Shown in pieces: positions 9,101 to 15,921 of a stretch of DNA of 64,000 nucleotides; position 1 is the stretch's first letter; each line of letters starts with the position of its first letter. The notes under the pieces were generated by a model. The model searched no databases, had not been told where the DNA came from, and saw only the letters and a program-made list of their open reading frames with translations. The DNA lies in contig NZ_CP047393.1 in assembly GCF_009858175.1 (NCBI RefSeq), positions 2,046,001 through 2,110,000 of the forward strand, written 5' to 3'. The DNA comes from Pontibacillus sp. HMF3514 (GTDB taxonomy: Bacteria > Bacillota > Bacilli > Bacillales > BH030062). The position numbers and the translations under genes were made by a program.

Positions 9101-9224
9101 TTTTTCCTGCTCCAGTTGGACCCGTTATAAGAAAAACGGATTCATAACCAAGGTCTCTAAAATCTACAGTTTGTCTTTTTGCATAGGGACCAAAAGCTTC
9201 TACGGTAATCGTTATGGCTCTCAC
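6108..9224 (-). CDS. sbcC: Exonuclease subunit SbcC
   Basis: The 1038-residue SMC-like ATPase has an N-terminal Walker A (GPTGAGKT, about 34-41). Two long Gln/Glu/Lys-rich coiled coils flank a zinc hook CPVC (Cys519 and Cys522), and the C-terminal lobe carries the signature KTLSGGEGFKAALSLALG and Walker B TLFIDEGFGTLDE. With SbcD it forms the Mre11-Rad50-type complex that opens hairpins and processes blocked DNA ends. It starts two bases after the sbcD stop and is clearly co-transcribed with it. Its presence beside a genome carrying long palindromes is relevant, since SbcCD cleaves such structures. Confidence 0.97.
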   Translation of the reverse strand: MRAITITVEAFGPYAKRQTVDFRDLGYESVFLITGPTGAGKTSVFDAMVYALYGRASGSERDQDTLRSHFAELEQPTEVSFVFDLKDKRYEVVRAPKQMKKKSRGEGYTEQPPRAELYEIAGEEKLLLSSKIKDVNETIESMLHLDYEQFRKMVMIPQGEFRRLISENSKEREEILQKIFQTYVYEHITTRLKDESKELKESISNIEQKERDEIQKLHWSEEDKEGIASSTKALEQLEEDLKQDEKTVEEYQGALKEKRSQLKTAQEKYYKDKQVSEQFQKRDQYEQELKDLKQYENDIENKQVKVQKADKAETIRSYEEQAKKWKQEKDKQLVHIQEKTKKLEESQNKFIRTEKTYQEEDKRQPEREQLKEDIQKAKQDLTKVTRYQELKQELNRLEKQKQEKQSVLKSIQSEKENNQKLVNQLSQSTFESQSLSKQYYELESKEKELKEGVKQLYRLMDEEKKLSKLRDQYQQVKQNYEQAKADLEAKQLHVNTLEDQLKQHRALSLAADLTSGEACPVCGSLDHPSPATLEGKDISDHTLQEAKNKQQQGEQHLQKLQDQFIQTKSEGQSQRHIVEQLLEALSPYLEHAPVQEQNREGQKYYWEQQKASITENKNHVAKKIQEIEQQMKKLEQTQNKLKELESKEQEQQNQYQQVHDKWLGIYTKLEQLEEELPETNRDAQSLNEWVIYEEKRYKSWIQSFEELTKRYQQEKEEKQKLETELTQQKGYVKDLEQHEKKAFQEWEEACKEKGFETIEEYQNAKLPKEELEMIRKQVEEFLNKKQTLADSYKALEEELRDVEPPKLNEQLEIMEKQEVAIDQLYQEEQQIKMRIRDHERIFKQLESYIYDRKAAEEKYFYMGELAELAKGDNTYKLSFERYVLSAFLDEIIVQANIRLDKMTDHRYQLERSQERAKGGAQSGLDLEVIDHYTGQKRSVKTLSGGEGFKAALSLALGMADVIQAHAGGVQLDTLFIDEGFGTLDEASLEQAIDTLKDLQQGDRMLGIISHVPQLKNEIRAKLHITPSPNGSSLAFSFQ

Positions 9225-9226
9225 TG

Positions 9227-10378
9227 CTATTGACCCCTTTCTTCTGCTAATACATTTTGAATCGTTTGACTAACATATTTCTTTCTTTGGTCATCAAGAT
9301 CTTTCCCTTTTACTTCTTTATAAAAGGATTCAAATAGCTCTTCATGAGACATCTGCTGTCTTTCTTTTACAGACGAACGCTGATTTTGGACATGTTGTCC
9401 AAGAAAACCAACCCTCTCTAGACTCAATACATTTGGATAAACTTTACGAAGCTTGCCCATTGGGTCCATCAACTGACCGTCATCCAACAATTTAATATGA
9501 AGATAATCTTCTGAATGGTCATCATCCTCTTCTAATAAGTTATTCAGGTATCCTTCCTTAATTCTCATGTCGTGTTTTGGAGCTAGTTTCTCTTCTCGAA
9601 TGTTTGAAACACCATTTTCATCAAGCTCTACAAACGTAACCCCTTTTTTATGATTGGCTTCCGAAAAGGAGTATTTTAAGAGTGACCCAGCATAACGAAT
9701 CTTATCATCCGTTACACGCTGTGGTTGATGTAGGTGACCTAAAGCTACATAAGAAAAAGCAGAAAATAAACCCGCGTCTATATATGGAGTTCCACCCAGC
9801 ATCGTTAAGCGCTCTTCAGATTCCGACTCCATTCCCCCTGCCATAAAAGCATGAGCAATTAACACTTGACGTTCATCAGCATAGTTGTCGTTTTCTATTC
9901 GGTCTACAATGGCACTCATTGCATCATGATGCGTCTGAATCGATTCATCTTCAAAATATGCTCTTGCGTCAGCGGGCTCAATGTAAGGAATCAAATAAAA
10001 ATGAACATCTCCATGTTCATCCTGAAGTGTTACAGGTTCCAGGGCACCATCAAGTTTAGCTTGTAAGTAGAATTGTTGTTTTCTAAACATGGTACTTCCG
10101 AAATTCAAACGGTCAGGACTATCGTGGTTTCCAGTAATCGCAAGGACCGGAACCTTAATATCATAAATTAATTTCATTAACGTTTCATTTAATAATTCAA
10201 CCGCTTCTTTTGGCGGAACTGCACGGTCATAGAGGTCTCCAGCAATAATAATAGCATCCGGTTTTTCCTCTTTCACAATTCGAATAAATTCATCTAGTAT
10301 ATATGATTGATCTTTTGTCATGTGAAGCTGATGCACCAACTTTCCCAGGTGCCAATCAGCAGTATGTAATATTTTCAT
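9227..10378 (-). CDS. sbcD: Exonuclease subunit SbcD
   Basis: The 383-residue Mre11-type phosphoesterase shows the dimetal motifs in order: DWHLG (Asp8, His10), AGDLYDRAVP, TGNHDSPDRL, AHAFMAG and ALGHLHQPQ. The C-terminal part is the capping/SbcC-binding region. It supplies the nuclease activity of SbcCD. It is first gene of the sbcD-sbcC operon. AGGAGG precedes the ATG. Confidence 0.97.
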   Translation of the reverse strand: MKILHTADWHLGKLVHQLHMTKDQSYILDEFIRIVKEEKPDAIIIAGDLYDRAVPPKEAVELLNETLMKLIYDIKVPVLAITGNHDSPDRLNFGSTMFRKQQFYLQAKLDGALEPVTLQDEHGDVHFYLIPYIEPADARAYFEDESIQTHHDAMSAIVDRIENDNYADERQVLIAHAFMAGGMESESEERLTMLGGTPYIDAGLFSAFSYVALGHLHQPQRVTDDKIRYAGSLLKYSFSEANHKKGVTFVELDENGVSNIREEKLAPKHDMRIKEGYLNNLLEEDDDHSEDYLHIKLLDDGQLMDPMGKLRKVYPNVLSLERVGFLGQHVQNQRSSVKERQQMSHEELFESFYKEVKGKDLDDQRKKYVSQTIQNVLAEERGQ

Positions 10379-10454
10379 CAGTTATGCCTCCTACATATCT
10401 ATGCTATCAAATTATAGGTGTATTTTGGTGAGGTAGTTTTTGTTTATTATAAAA

Positions 10455-10487
10455 GGAAAAACAGCAGAGAAATTTTCACTGCTGTTT
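10455..10487 (-). terminator. Terminator of the PilZ gene
   Basis: AACAGCAG and CTGCTGTT form the stem; TTTTTCCTTTT follows on the minus strand. It lies between the PilZ gene stop and the sbcD start. Confidence 0.75.
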
Positions 10488-10515
10488 TGAATATACGTAT
10501 ATGTGTTATTAGTCC

Positions 10516-10899
10516 TTATTGTAGGTCTTCTAAGATATTGAGCAAAGCTTCTGACTTTTTTGTTTCACGACCAAAGGCAATGCCGATATTATAAAACCCT
10601 GAATCTAAAGCTTTCCAAACAATTTTCCCAGTAAAGACACATTCCTGCTTGTGCCAAGTAAAGATTATGTTTACAATGTCCTCAGTAACAAAATGAATAT
10701 CTTGTTTCGTAGTAAACTTCAATCCCCCTTGGCTAATATTATCGATATGACCATGAAGATCATAAAGATGACGTCCCTTCATTAAGGAAAAAGTCTCGAT
10801 CGAACTACAAAGCTTTTGGTTAATGTAATAACGATAATGAGCACGACGATCGGTGGTAGAAGATGATGAAGTTCCATAAACAGGTCTTTGCTCGTTCAT
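10516..10899 (-). CDS. PilZ-domain protein
   Basis: The 127-residue protein is almost only a PilZ domain. It has an Arg-rich N-terminal motif (DRRAHYRY, about 17-24) and the second ligand motif DNISQGGLKF (about 52-61), matching the D/NxSxxG pattern. Such domains bind cyclic di-GMP. The usual RxxxR is present in the spacing R18-R19...R23. No partner domain is attached, so it may act by protein-protein contact. It is transcribed alone. A second PilZ protein is at 42214-42777. Confidence 0.8.
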   Translation of the reverse strand: MNEQRPVYGTSSSSTTDRRAHYRYYINQKLCSSIETFSLMKGRHLYDLHGHIDNISQGGLKFTTKQDIHFVTEDIVNIIFTWHKQECVFTGKIVWKALDSGFYNIGIAFGRETKKSEALLNILEDLQ

Positions 10900-11007
10900 A
10901 TAATCGACTCCTAGAACGTGGTATTTTCTTATTACTATGAATGGTTATAGGTCAAAACGCATGAGGAAAAAGGACCTTTTTTGTCGTTTTTTGCTGAATG
11001 TTATTAA

Positions 11008-11211
11008 TTAATGTTGAAGAGTTTTTGGGAAAGCAGCTAAGATATTCTCTTTTGAAAATCGTCTAATTTCATTCCTTAAATAACAGTATGCTAAAACTTG
11101 AACTTCATCAGATGATACCACTTTCACAGTTCGCTGAGTAAAGGTACCACTATTGGACATATAAACAATCTCAAGTTTTTCATTAGCGAGATTCAGAATG
11201 GGCTGTTCCAC
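11008..11211 (-). CDS. Short WYL-like protein under SOS control
   Basis: The 67-residue protein (MEQPILNLANEKLEIVYMSN start) continues TQRTVKVVSSDEVQVLAYCY and RNEIRRFSKENILAAFP. This matches the core of WYL domains, the Sm-like folds that sense ligands or nucleic acid in SOS and phage-defence regulators; here it stands alone. GTG was chosen as start because AAGGAGG lies seven bases before it; the longer frame starts inside the site. It is divergent from a yolD-like gene, and two LexA-box-like sites lie in the shared upstream region. A DNA-damage response role is inferred. Confidence 0.65.
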   Translation of the reverse strand: MEQPILNLANEKLEIVYMSNSGTFTQRTVKVVSSDEVQVLAYCYLRNEIRRFSKENILAAFPKTLQH

Positions 11212-11241
11212 AATATCTCCTCCTTTTATTATCATTATACA

Positions 11242-11255
11242 CGAACATTTGTTCT
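11242..11255. promoter_or_regulatory. LexA (SOS) box 1
   Basis: CGAACATTTGTTCT matches the Firmicute LexA box CGAACRNRYGTTCG with differences only in the central region and the last base. It lies just upstream of the minus-strand TATAAT (11239-11234) of the WYL-like gene. Confidence 0.8.
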
Positions 11256-11270
11256 TTTTCTATTGTTTTG

Positions 11271-11284
11271 CAAACATTTGTTCG
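11271..11284. promoter_or_regulatory. LexA (SOS) box 2 and yolD promoter
   Basis: CAAACATTTGTTCG is a second LexA box with the right half intact. It lies inside the plus-strand promoter of the yolD-like gene: TTGTTT (11263-11268), an 18-base spacer and TATACT (11287-11292). Repressor here would block that promoter directly. Confidence 0.8.
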
Positions 11285-11310
11285 GTTATACTGTAAATGG
11301 AGGTGATGAT

Positions 11311-11640
11311 ATGCTACGCGATCGAGGTACAATCAAATGGAACTCCTTAATGCTCCCTGAACACGTACAAATTCTAAAAGATATGTGGAAAGATGATCAA
11401 AAATCAACCGCTCCCCAGCTTGATGAACAAGCTTTGGAAGAATTAAATGAAAGCTGTATTCAAGCTTATGAGGAGGAAGCAATCGTGAGAGTTACACAAT
11501 TCAAGAATGGTTCTTTTCATGACGATAAAGGGACAATCACTAAATTACTTCCACAGGAACAAACTCTGAAATTCACGCGTGTTAACGGCACTTCAATATC
11601 TATTCCCATTCATAACATTGTCCAGGTAGATACCTTGTAG
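11311..11640 (+). CDS. YolD-like protein
   Basis: The 109-residue protein begins MLRDRGTIKWNSLMLPEHVQ and ends with the FTRVNGTSISIPIHNIVQVD pattern of the YolD family. YolD proteins are small, SOS-induced and usually encoded beside Y-family polymerases of the UvrX/YqjW type, with which they are thought to work. No polymerase is in this window. GGAGG lies seven bases before the ATG at 11311; the longer frame includes the promoter. A LexA box overlaps its promoter, consistent with SOS induction. Confidence 0.85.
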   Translation: MLRDRGTIKWNSLMLPEHVQILKDMWKDDQKSTAPQLDEQALEELNESCIQAYEEEAIVRVTQFKNGSFHDDKGTITKLLPQEQTLKFTRVNGTSISIPIHNIVQVDTL

Positions 11641-11750
11641 CTCTAGGTATGATCAGCCATTTTAATATCCAAAAATCCGCATTCGCCCATACACTTTCTT
11701 AACTCTTCACATAGACTACTATCACTTGTTAAGACAAAGGGGGATGAGTC

Positions 11751-11843
11751 ATGTACCATTGCGGATCTGGATATAATAACTTTGTATTGATTGTCGTTTT
11801 ATTTATCCTACTTATCATTGTAGGAGCTGCTTTTGCTTATTAA
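11751..11843 (+). CDS. YjcZ-family sporulation mini-protein
   Basis: The frame encodes 30 residues, MYHCGSGYNNFVLIVVLFIL then LIIVGAAFAY. The FVLIVVLFILLIIVGAAF core is typical of YjcZ/tiny transmembrane proteins of spore formers. A strong AAAGGGGG lies seven bases before the ATG. Such peptides are usually made in the sporulating mother cell or forespore; their role is not known. It is too short for most gene callers. Confidence 0.85.
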   Translation: MYHCGSGYNNFVLIVVLFILLIIVGAAFAY

Positions 11844-11941
11844 TGTCATAACTTGGCGTCCGGAACATACAAGAAATAATGGGCATTCTGAGTAGACGAA
11901 AATTAGTTCGAAAGTATAGACACTTTATATAAAAGTAAGTT

Positions 11942-11979
11942 GAGCGTTGAAATACTAAACAATTCAACGCTCTTTTTTA
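11942..11979 (+). terminator. Terminator downstream of the YjcZ gene
   Basis: GAGCGTTGAA (11942-11951) pairs with TTCAACGCTC (11963-11972), followed by TTTTTT. The left end of repeat element A abuts it. Confidence 0.85.
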
Positions 11980-12712
11980 TTCCACTAAAGCCCCCTTATA
12001 TTGAAGACTTGGATCCGAGATAATGTGCGGAGGTCCGTTGCTAGAAAAAGATTAAGGGGTTCAGTGAAACGGCAATACTCCTGCGGAAGACCAGCTGAGC
12101 TTCCTCGTTCGCAAGCTCTCTGCGGGATCTCGTCAGCCCTTTGCTACCACTGGAGTTTGCCGTTTCCTTCACCCCTTTGCGTTTATGGAGGTTAACGGAC
12201 CCTAGTTATTTGAGCTCTAACCCTTACGGACATCTGTTCCGTTATTTTGAACTTTTAAGGCATTTAGAGAGTCGTTACGGACATATGGTACCTTATTTGT
12301 GACAAATTAGGCTTTTTCAAGTTGATTTGATGCAAATAACGGAATGAATGTCCGTAAGCTCTTCATAAAAGTCATATTAAGATCAAATAACGGAACAGAT
12401 GTCCTTAAGCATCACCTCTCCATATCACTGCGGTTCCGTTCATCACGATTCGGCTAAGGTGGGCTGTGGAACGGGTTGACTCCTCCGGTAGAAAGGGCGA
12501 GCGAGATCCCGCAGGAACGTAGTGACGAGGAAGCTGTAAAATAAACAAGGAAGTTCGACTAAGAGCGCTACATCCTGTAGCAACATCGAACGACCCCACG
12601 TCGTGTGGGGCCGGGGAAAGCAACCCGTTCCACAGCCCACCGAACTGCATAAACATAACGGAACCACCCCGCACCAGCTTATTCCAGATAACTGCCAAAT
12701 TGTTGAATAACA
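11975..12712 (+). repeat. Composite palindromic repeat element A
   Basis: The stretch 11980-12860 holds no believable gene; its open frames are by-products of inverted repeats. In order it has a left end (AGCCCCCTTATATTGAAGAC), palindrome P1 (12032-12201, GGTCCGTT...AACGGACC), a linker with inverted copies of a CGGACATCTGTTCCGTTA unit (12223-12250 and 12383-12409), palindrome P2 (12432-12665, GGTTCCGTT...AACGGAACC) and a right end containing TTATTCCAGATAACTGCC. P2 has perfect 20-bp inner arms, 12459-12478 and 12621-12640. Its apex carries an extra two-hairpin module (12533-12612) absent from copy B. The element is near-identical, inverted, to 32137-32812. Confidence 0.88.
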
Positions 12713-12860
12713 CTTTTCTTCATTTGCTAGGACAATGATTTTAGGTAAAGCTTAAAAATGTAACATAAAAAAGTAGTCCAAATCTGGAGTGAAAATTGAA
12801 TGATCATTCTCCAAAACTGAACTACCTTCTAAAATGATTTGTAACTATATCGCGTCATAC

Positions 12861-13079
12861 TTATTCGTACTCAGCCTCATATTTTTCCCATAGCCGATCG
12901 AATACTTGTAGTGCTGATGCGAATGGTGTATTCCATTCTAAGTAGCGACTAATTTCTTCATAAGAACGTGATTGTTTAGGAAAGCTATGGTCCTTATACA
13001 TCCAATCCGCTAATTTGCTCTCATCATCCGGGTTAACTTTCCCTCTATAGGTCATCACAAAATGATAAAACGTACGCAA
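12861..13079 (-). CDS. yozE: YozE-family SAM-like protein
   Basis: The 72-residue protein (MRTFYHFVMTYRGKVNPDDE, then PKQSRSYEEISRYLEWN) matches the YozE/UPF0346 family of small helical proteins with a sterile-alpha-motif-like fold. The length equals that of the family. Function is unknown; the fold suggests nucleic-acid or protein binding. A GGAGGGGGA site precedes the start. It is followed at some distance by element A. Confidence 0.85.
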   Translation of the reverse strand: MRTFYHFVMTYRGKVNPDDESKLADWMYKDHSFPKQSRSYEEISRYLEWNTPFASALQVFDRLWEKYEAEYE

Positions 13080-13167
13080 CGTACTCCCCCTCCTGCAAGC
13101 TCATGTTTTATATTTTTAACACGATCTCCTCAAAAAAGCAATCCGCAGTATGAATAGGATTCATTCA

Positions 13168-13971
13168 TTATTCTGAATAAAGACTATCCTCTTCATCATC
13201 ATGGTCGTGATCTTCGTCTTCATCATTGTCATCATAATCATCTATTTTTCTTCTTTTACGACGTTCTACAACACTAGAAAGGAAGATCGATACTTCATAA
13301 AGCACAATAAGCGGGAATGCTACCACAAGCTGCAATATAAAGTCTGGTGGAGAAATCATTGTACCAACAATAACTAAAACAAAGTACGCATATTTCCTAA
13401 CTCTACGTAGAAAAGCCGGACTTACAATTCCCATGCTCGTTAAGAACATGACAATAATCGGAATTTCGAAAAATACAGCAAATGGAAGTGTAATTCTTAT
13501 TAAAAATTTAAAATACTTATCAACTGTAAAACTTACATTAAATTTCCCTTCACCTAACGATAGAAGAAAATCGAATATCAAAGGTTGGATGAGAAAGTAC
13601 CCAAATGCTAATCCTCCAATAAAAAGAAGAAAAACAGCTGGAATATAAGATAATGATACTTTTTGTTCTTTCGGTGTTAAAGCTGGTCTTACAAAAAACC
13701 ATAGCTGCAAACAGAAAAATGGAAGAGTCCCAGCAATTGCAATTAGACTAGCAAGCGTGACATAAACCCATAAAATATCAAAAGGCCCTAATATCGTTAA
13801 TTCTTCATCCAAGCCTCTTTCAAAAAAAGCATAAATTTCATCAATAAAGACAAAACCGCCAATAAAAAAAGCTACAAATATGACAAACGTCCAAATAAGT
13901 CGTTTACGTAATTCACCTAAGTGTTCTGTAACATTCATTTCTTGATCGTTTTGATACTGATCATCTTGCAT
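13168..13971 (-). CDS. tatC: Sec-independent translocase subunit TatC
   Basis: The 267-residue protein has six membrane segments and the TatC signature HLGELRKRLIW near the N terminus (about 16-26), with FF.RP-type motif FFVRPALTPKE in the middle. TatC binds twin-arginine signal peptides and recruits TatA. The last ~35 residues are an unusual charged tail: basic ERRKRRKI, then a run rich in Asp, Glu and His (DDYDDNDEDEDHDHDDEEDS). Most TatC proteins end soon after the sixth helix. AGGAGG lies seven bases before the ATG. It follows two tatA genes on the same strand. Confidence 0.95.
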   Translation of the reverse strand: MQDDQYQNDQEMNVTEHLGELRKRLIWTFVIFVAFFIGGFVFIDEIYAFFERGLDEELTILGPFDILWVYVTLASLIAIAGTLPFFCLQLWFFVRPALTPKEQKVSLSYIPAVFLLFIGGLAFGYFLIQPLIFDFLLSLGEGKFNVSFTVDKYFKFLIRITLPFAVFFEIPIIVMFLTSMGIVSPAFLRRVRKYAYFVLVIVGTMISPPDFILQLVVAFPLIVLYEVSIFLSSVVERRKRRKIDDYDDNDEDEDHDHDDEEDSLYSE

Positions 13972-14040
13972 CTTCCTACCTCCTGCCCAACAACCGCTAC
14001 AACTTTACATGGAACCCCATTCAAGTGGGCTTTTTCACGA

Positions 14041-14084
14041 AGAGAGGAAGATGTAAGGTTTCATACTCCTACATCTTCCTCTCT
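14041..14084 (-). terminator. 15-bp hairpin between tatA and tatC
   Basis: AGAGAGGAAGATGTA (14041-14055) is the perfect reverse complement of 14070-14084, loop 14 bases. It lies between the tatA stop and the tatC start on the coding strand. No long T run follows on the minus strand, so it may be a leaky terminator or a stabilising/processing stem rather than a full stop. Confidence 0.65.
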
Positions 14085-14093
14085 ACGATTTCT

Positions 14094-14291
14094 TTATGAG
14101 TTTTTGTTTTGGTCTTGATCCAGCTTCTTTGAGTCGTCTGAATCGTTTACAATATCGTTTGTTGCTTTTTTAAATTCTCTTAATGAGCTTCCAACAGCTT
14201 TACCGATTTCAGGCAGCTTCGAAGGCCCAAAAACAATTAAGGCAATAACAAGGATTAGGATTAACCCTGGAATTCCGATACTGGATAACAT
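14094..14291 (-). CDS. tatA: TatA-type translocase subunit 1
   Basis: The 65-residue protein has the typical short N-terminal membrane helix ([19 protein letters not shown]), the hinge [14 protein letters not shown], an amphipathic helix and a charged tail ([17 protein letters not shown]). TatA oligomers form the transport path for folded Tat substrates. The start at MLSSIG was chosen because GGAGTG lies six bases before it. It lies 43 bases after a paralogous tatA gene and upstream of tatC, giving a three-gene Tat cluster. Confidence 0.93.
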   Translation of the reverse strand: MLSSIGIPGLILILVIALIVFGPSKLPEIGKAVGSSLREFKKATNDIVNDSDDSKKLDQDQNKNS

Positions 14292-14333
14292 ATTTATCAC
14301 TCCAAATGATCATTTTATAACCGAATATCTTTA

Positions 14334-14534
14334 TTATTTTGCGCTTTGATCATTCGATTCAACTTTTTTCGCATCATCAGCTTCTTCATTGGTTAATTCA
14401 CGAGCCGAATGTTTAAATTCTTTTAAAGTTTGACCTGTAGCCTTTCCGATCTCCGGAAGTTTTTTCGGACCAAAAATAATTAATGTAATTACAAGAATAA
14501 GTATTAAACCTGGGATGCCAATGGTACTTAACAT
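14334..14534 (-). CDS. tatA: TatA-type translocase subunit 2
   Basis: The 66-residue paralogue of the adjacent TatA shares [19 protein letters not shown] and [17 protein letters not shown]; the tails differ ([19 protein letters not shown]). The two were probably produced by tandem duplication. The start is placed at MLSTIGIP behind GGAAGGTGATGAA; an upstream 27-residue extension in the same frame lacks a ribosome binding site and is not typical of TatA. Confidence 0.92.
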   Translation of the reverse strand: MLSTIGIPGLILILVITLIIFGPKKLPEIGKATGQTLKEFKHSARELTNEEADDAKKVESNDQSAK

Positions 14535-14733
14535 TTCATCACCTTCCTCAAACATTTCAATAGAGAAATGTTCATGTTTGTCCCATTTGTTACTATTATA
14601 TAACGAGTTTGACACGTTTAGTTAGATTTTAATCAATATTGACATAAACTTTTCACATTTAAAAGTTGTATAGGTCTCATTGACTCGATTGTAAGCCTTT
14701 TACCTTCATTTGTCCATGAGAATATGGAAATCT

Positions 14734-15309
14734 CTACTCCTTCACCCAATTCTCATATTCTTCAGGATGATTGAGGTTTGTAAAATGATTTTCTAATATT
14801 TGATTTGATATAGGCGGATGAAATTGATGGATAAACTTAGTATTATGCTTATCAAAAAGATCGCGCATCCGTAATGAATCATTTTCAAGTTGATTCCTAA
14901 TGGTTTCATAGCAACTTCTGTGGTAGAGCCCATGCAGAGGCTGTTCCTTTCCATTAAATACTGGAATCACTATATCACTTCTAGACCTATCAGATAATAG
15001 TTGATTAAAAACCTCATGTGACAAAAACGGTGAATCACATGGTGCTAGGATAAACCAATCATCATCAGAATGATACATAGCTGACTCTAAACCAGCTAAT
15101 GGACCTTTATTAGGGAATCGATCAGATATGATTTTTTGTTTTAAGAACGGGTATGTATTCGGATCGTTCGAAACAACTACAATATTGTTAGACAACTTTT
15201 GGCAAGTATGGATCACACGTTGAATCATAGGCTCACCTTTTATAGGGAGTAATGCTTTATTCCTTCCCATCCTTCTAGATTTCCCCCCTGCCAAAACAAC
15301 ACATTGCAT
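14734..15309 (-). CDS. mobA: Molybdenum cofactor guanylyltransferase MobA
   Basis: The 191-residue nucleotidyltransferase has the N-terminal VVLAGGKSRRMGRNKALL motif (residues 4-21) that binds GTP, the FPNKGPLAGLESA segment, and LAPCDSPF with the metal-binding Asp. It attaches GMP to molybdopterin, forming the guanine dinucleotide cofactor. No other molybdopterin genes are nearby. It is separated from folA by a strong terminator. AGGAGG precedes the ATG. Confidence 0.92.
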   Translation of the reverse strand: MQCVVLAGGKSRRMGRNKALLPIKGEPMIQRVIHTCQKLSNNIVVVSNDPNTYPFLKQKIISDRFPNKGPLAGLESAMYHSDDDWFILAPCDSPFLSHEVFNQLLSDRSRSDIVIPVFNGKEQPLHGLYHRSCYETIRNQLENDSLRMRDLFDKHNTKFIHQFHPPISNQILENHFTNLNHPEEYENWVKE

Positions 15310-15325
15310 GACGATGCCTCCTAAT

Positions 15326-15360
15326 CAAAAACCTGTAAGAAGCTCTCCCTTCTTACAGGT
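15326..15360 (-). terminator. Terminator of thyA-folA
   Basis: ACCTGTAAGAAG (15331-15342) pairs perfectly with CTTCTTACAGGT (15349-15360), followed on the minus strand by TTTTGA. It closes the folate unit before mobA. Confidence 0.88.
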
Positions 15361-15368
15361 CATTTACA

Positions 15369-15866
15369 TTATTGTACTGCTTTTCGATCATACTGACAGA
15401 AATAATAATCATAAGGGTTTTTTTCATCTTTTTTCCCTTTTTCTTTTTTCGTCAATATCCAATTTTCTTCATTGATTTCTGGGAAATGCGTATCACCTTC
15501 AAATGCTTCATCGATCCAGGTAATATACATCCGATCGGCTTTATCAAGGATGCTTTCAAATATATAGCTTCCACCGATTACGATATATTCTGTATCAGGA
15601 TTTTTCTTATCCCACTCTAGTACAGGATCAAGACTATGAATGACCTCACATCCCTCTGCTTCAAAATCCAGGTTACGGGTCACCACTACATTATGACGAT
15701 TTGGCAGCGGGGCATTCATGGATTCATACGTTTTACGCCCCATAATGATCGTATGACCAGTGGAAACTGACTTAAAGAATTTCAAATCATTTGGTAAACG
15801 CCAAGGAAGGTCATTATCTTTTCCGATTAGGCGATTTTTGTCCATAGCAACAAGTAACGATATCAT
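15369..15866 (-). CDS. folA: Dihydrofolate reductase
   Basis: The 165-residue enzyme begins MISLLVAMDKNRLIGKDNDL and has LPWRLPNDLKFFK with the catalytic acid Asp, TGHTIIMGRKTYESM for NADPH binding, and YVIGGSYIFES. It reduces dihydrofolate, regenerating the tetrahydrofolate consumed by the ThyA enzyme encoded immediately upstream (about 55 bases). This gene pair is conserved in bacilli (thyB-dfrA). Confidence 0.96.
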   Translation of the reverse strand: MISLLVAMDKNRLIGKDNDLPWRLPNDLKFFKSVSTGHTIIMGRKTYESMNAPLPNRHNVVVTRNLDFEAEGCEVIHSLDPVLEWDKKNPDTEYIVIGGSYIFESILDKADRMYITWIDEAFEGDTHFPEINEENWILTKKEKGKKDEKNPYDYYFCQYDRKAVQ

Positions 15867-15921
15867 TCAGTTCACTCCTTAAGTATGAGTCAAAGTCTTA
15901 TTTCCCGATATGGTTCATGGT

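Noticed and set aside
12001-12195. Open frame over element A, P1 (MKTWIRDNVRR...)
   Set aside because: It and similar frames at 12405-12713, 20612-20812, 32112-32342, 32483-32787 and 48534-49187 lie across the palindromes. They lack ribosome sites, and homologous frames on both strands reflect the repeat, not protein coding.
11975-12712. CRISPR array
   Set aside because: Repeats are long nested palindromes with non-regular spacing and no cas genes; there is no spacer-repeat periodicity.
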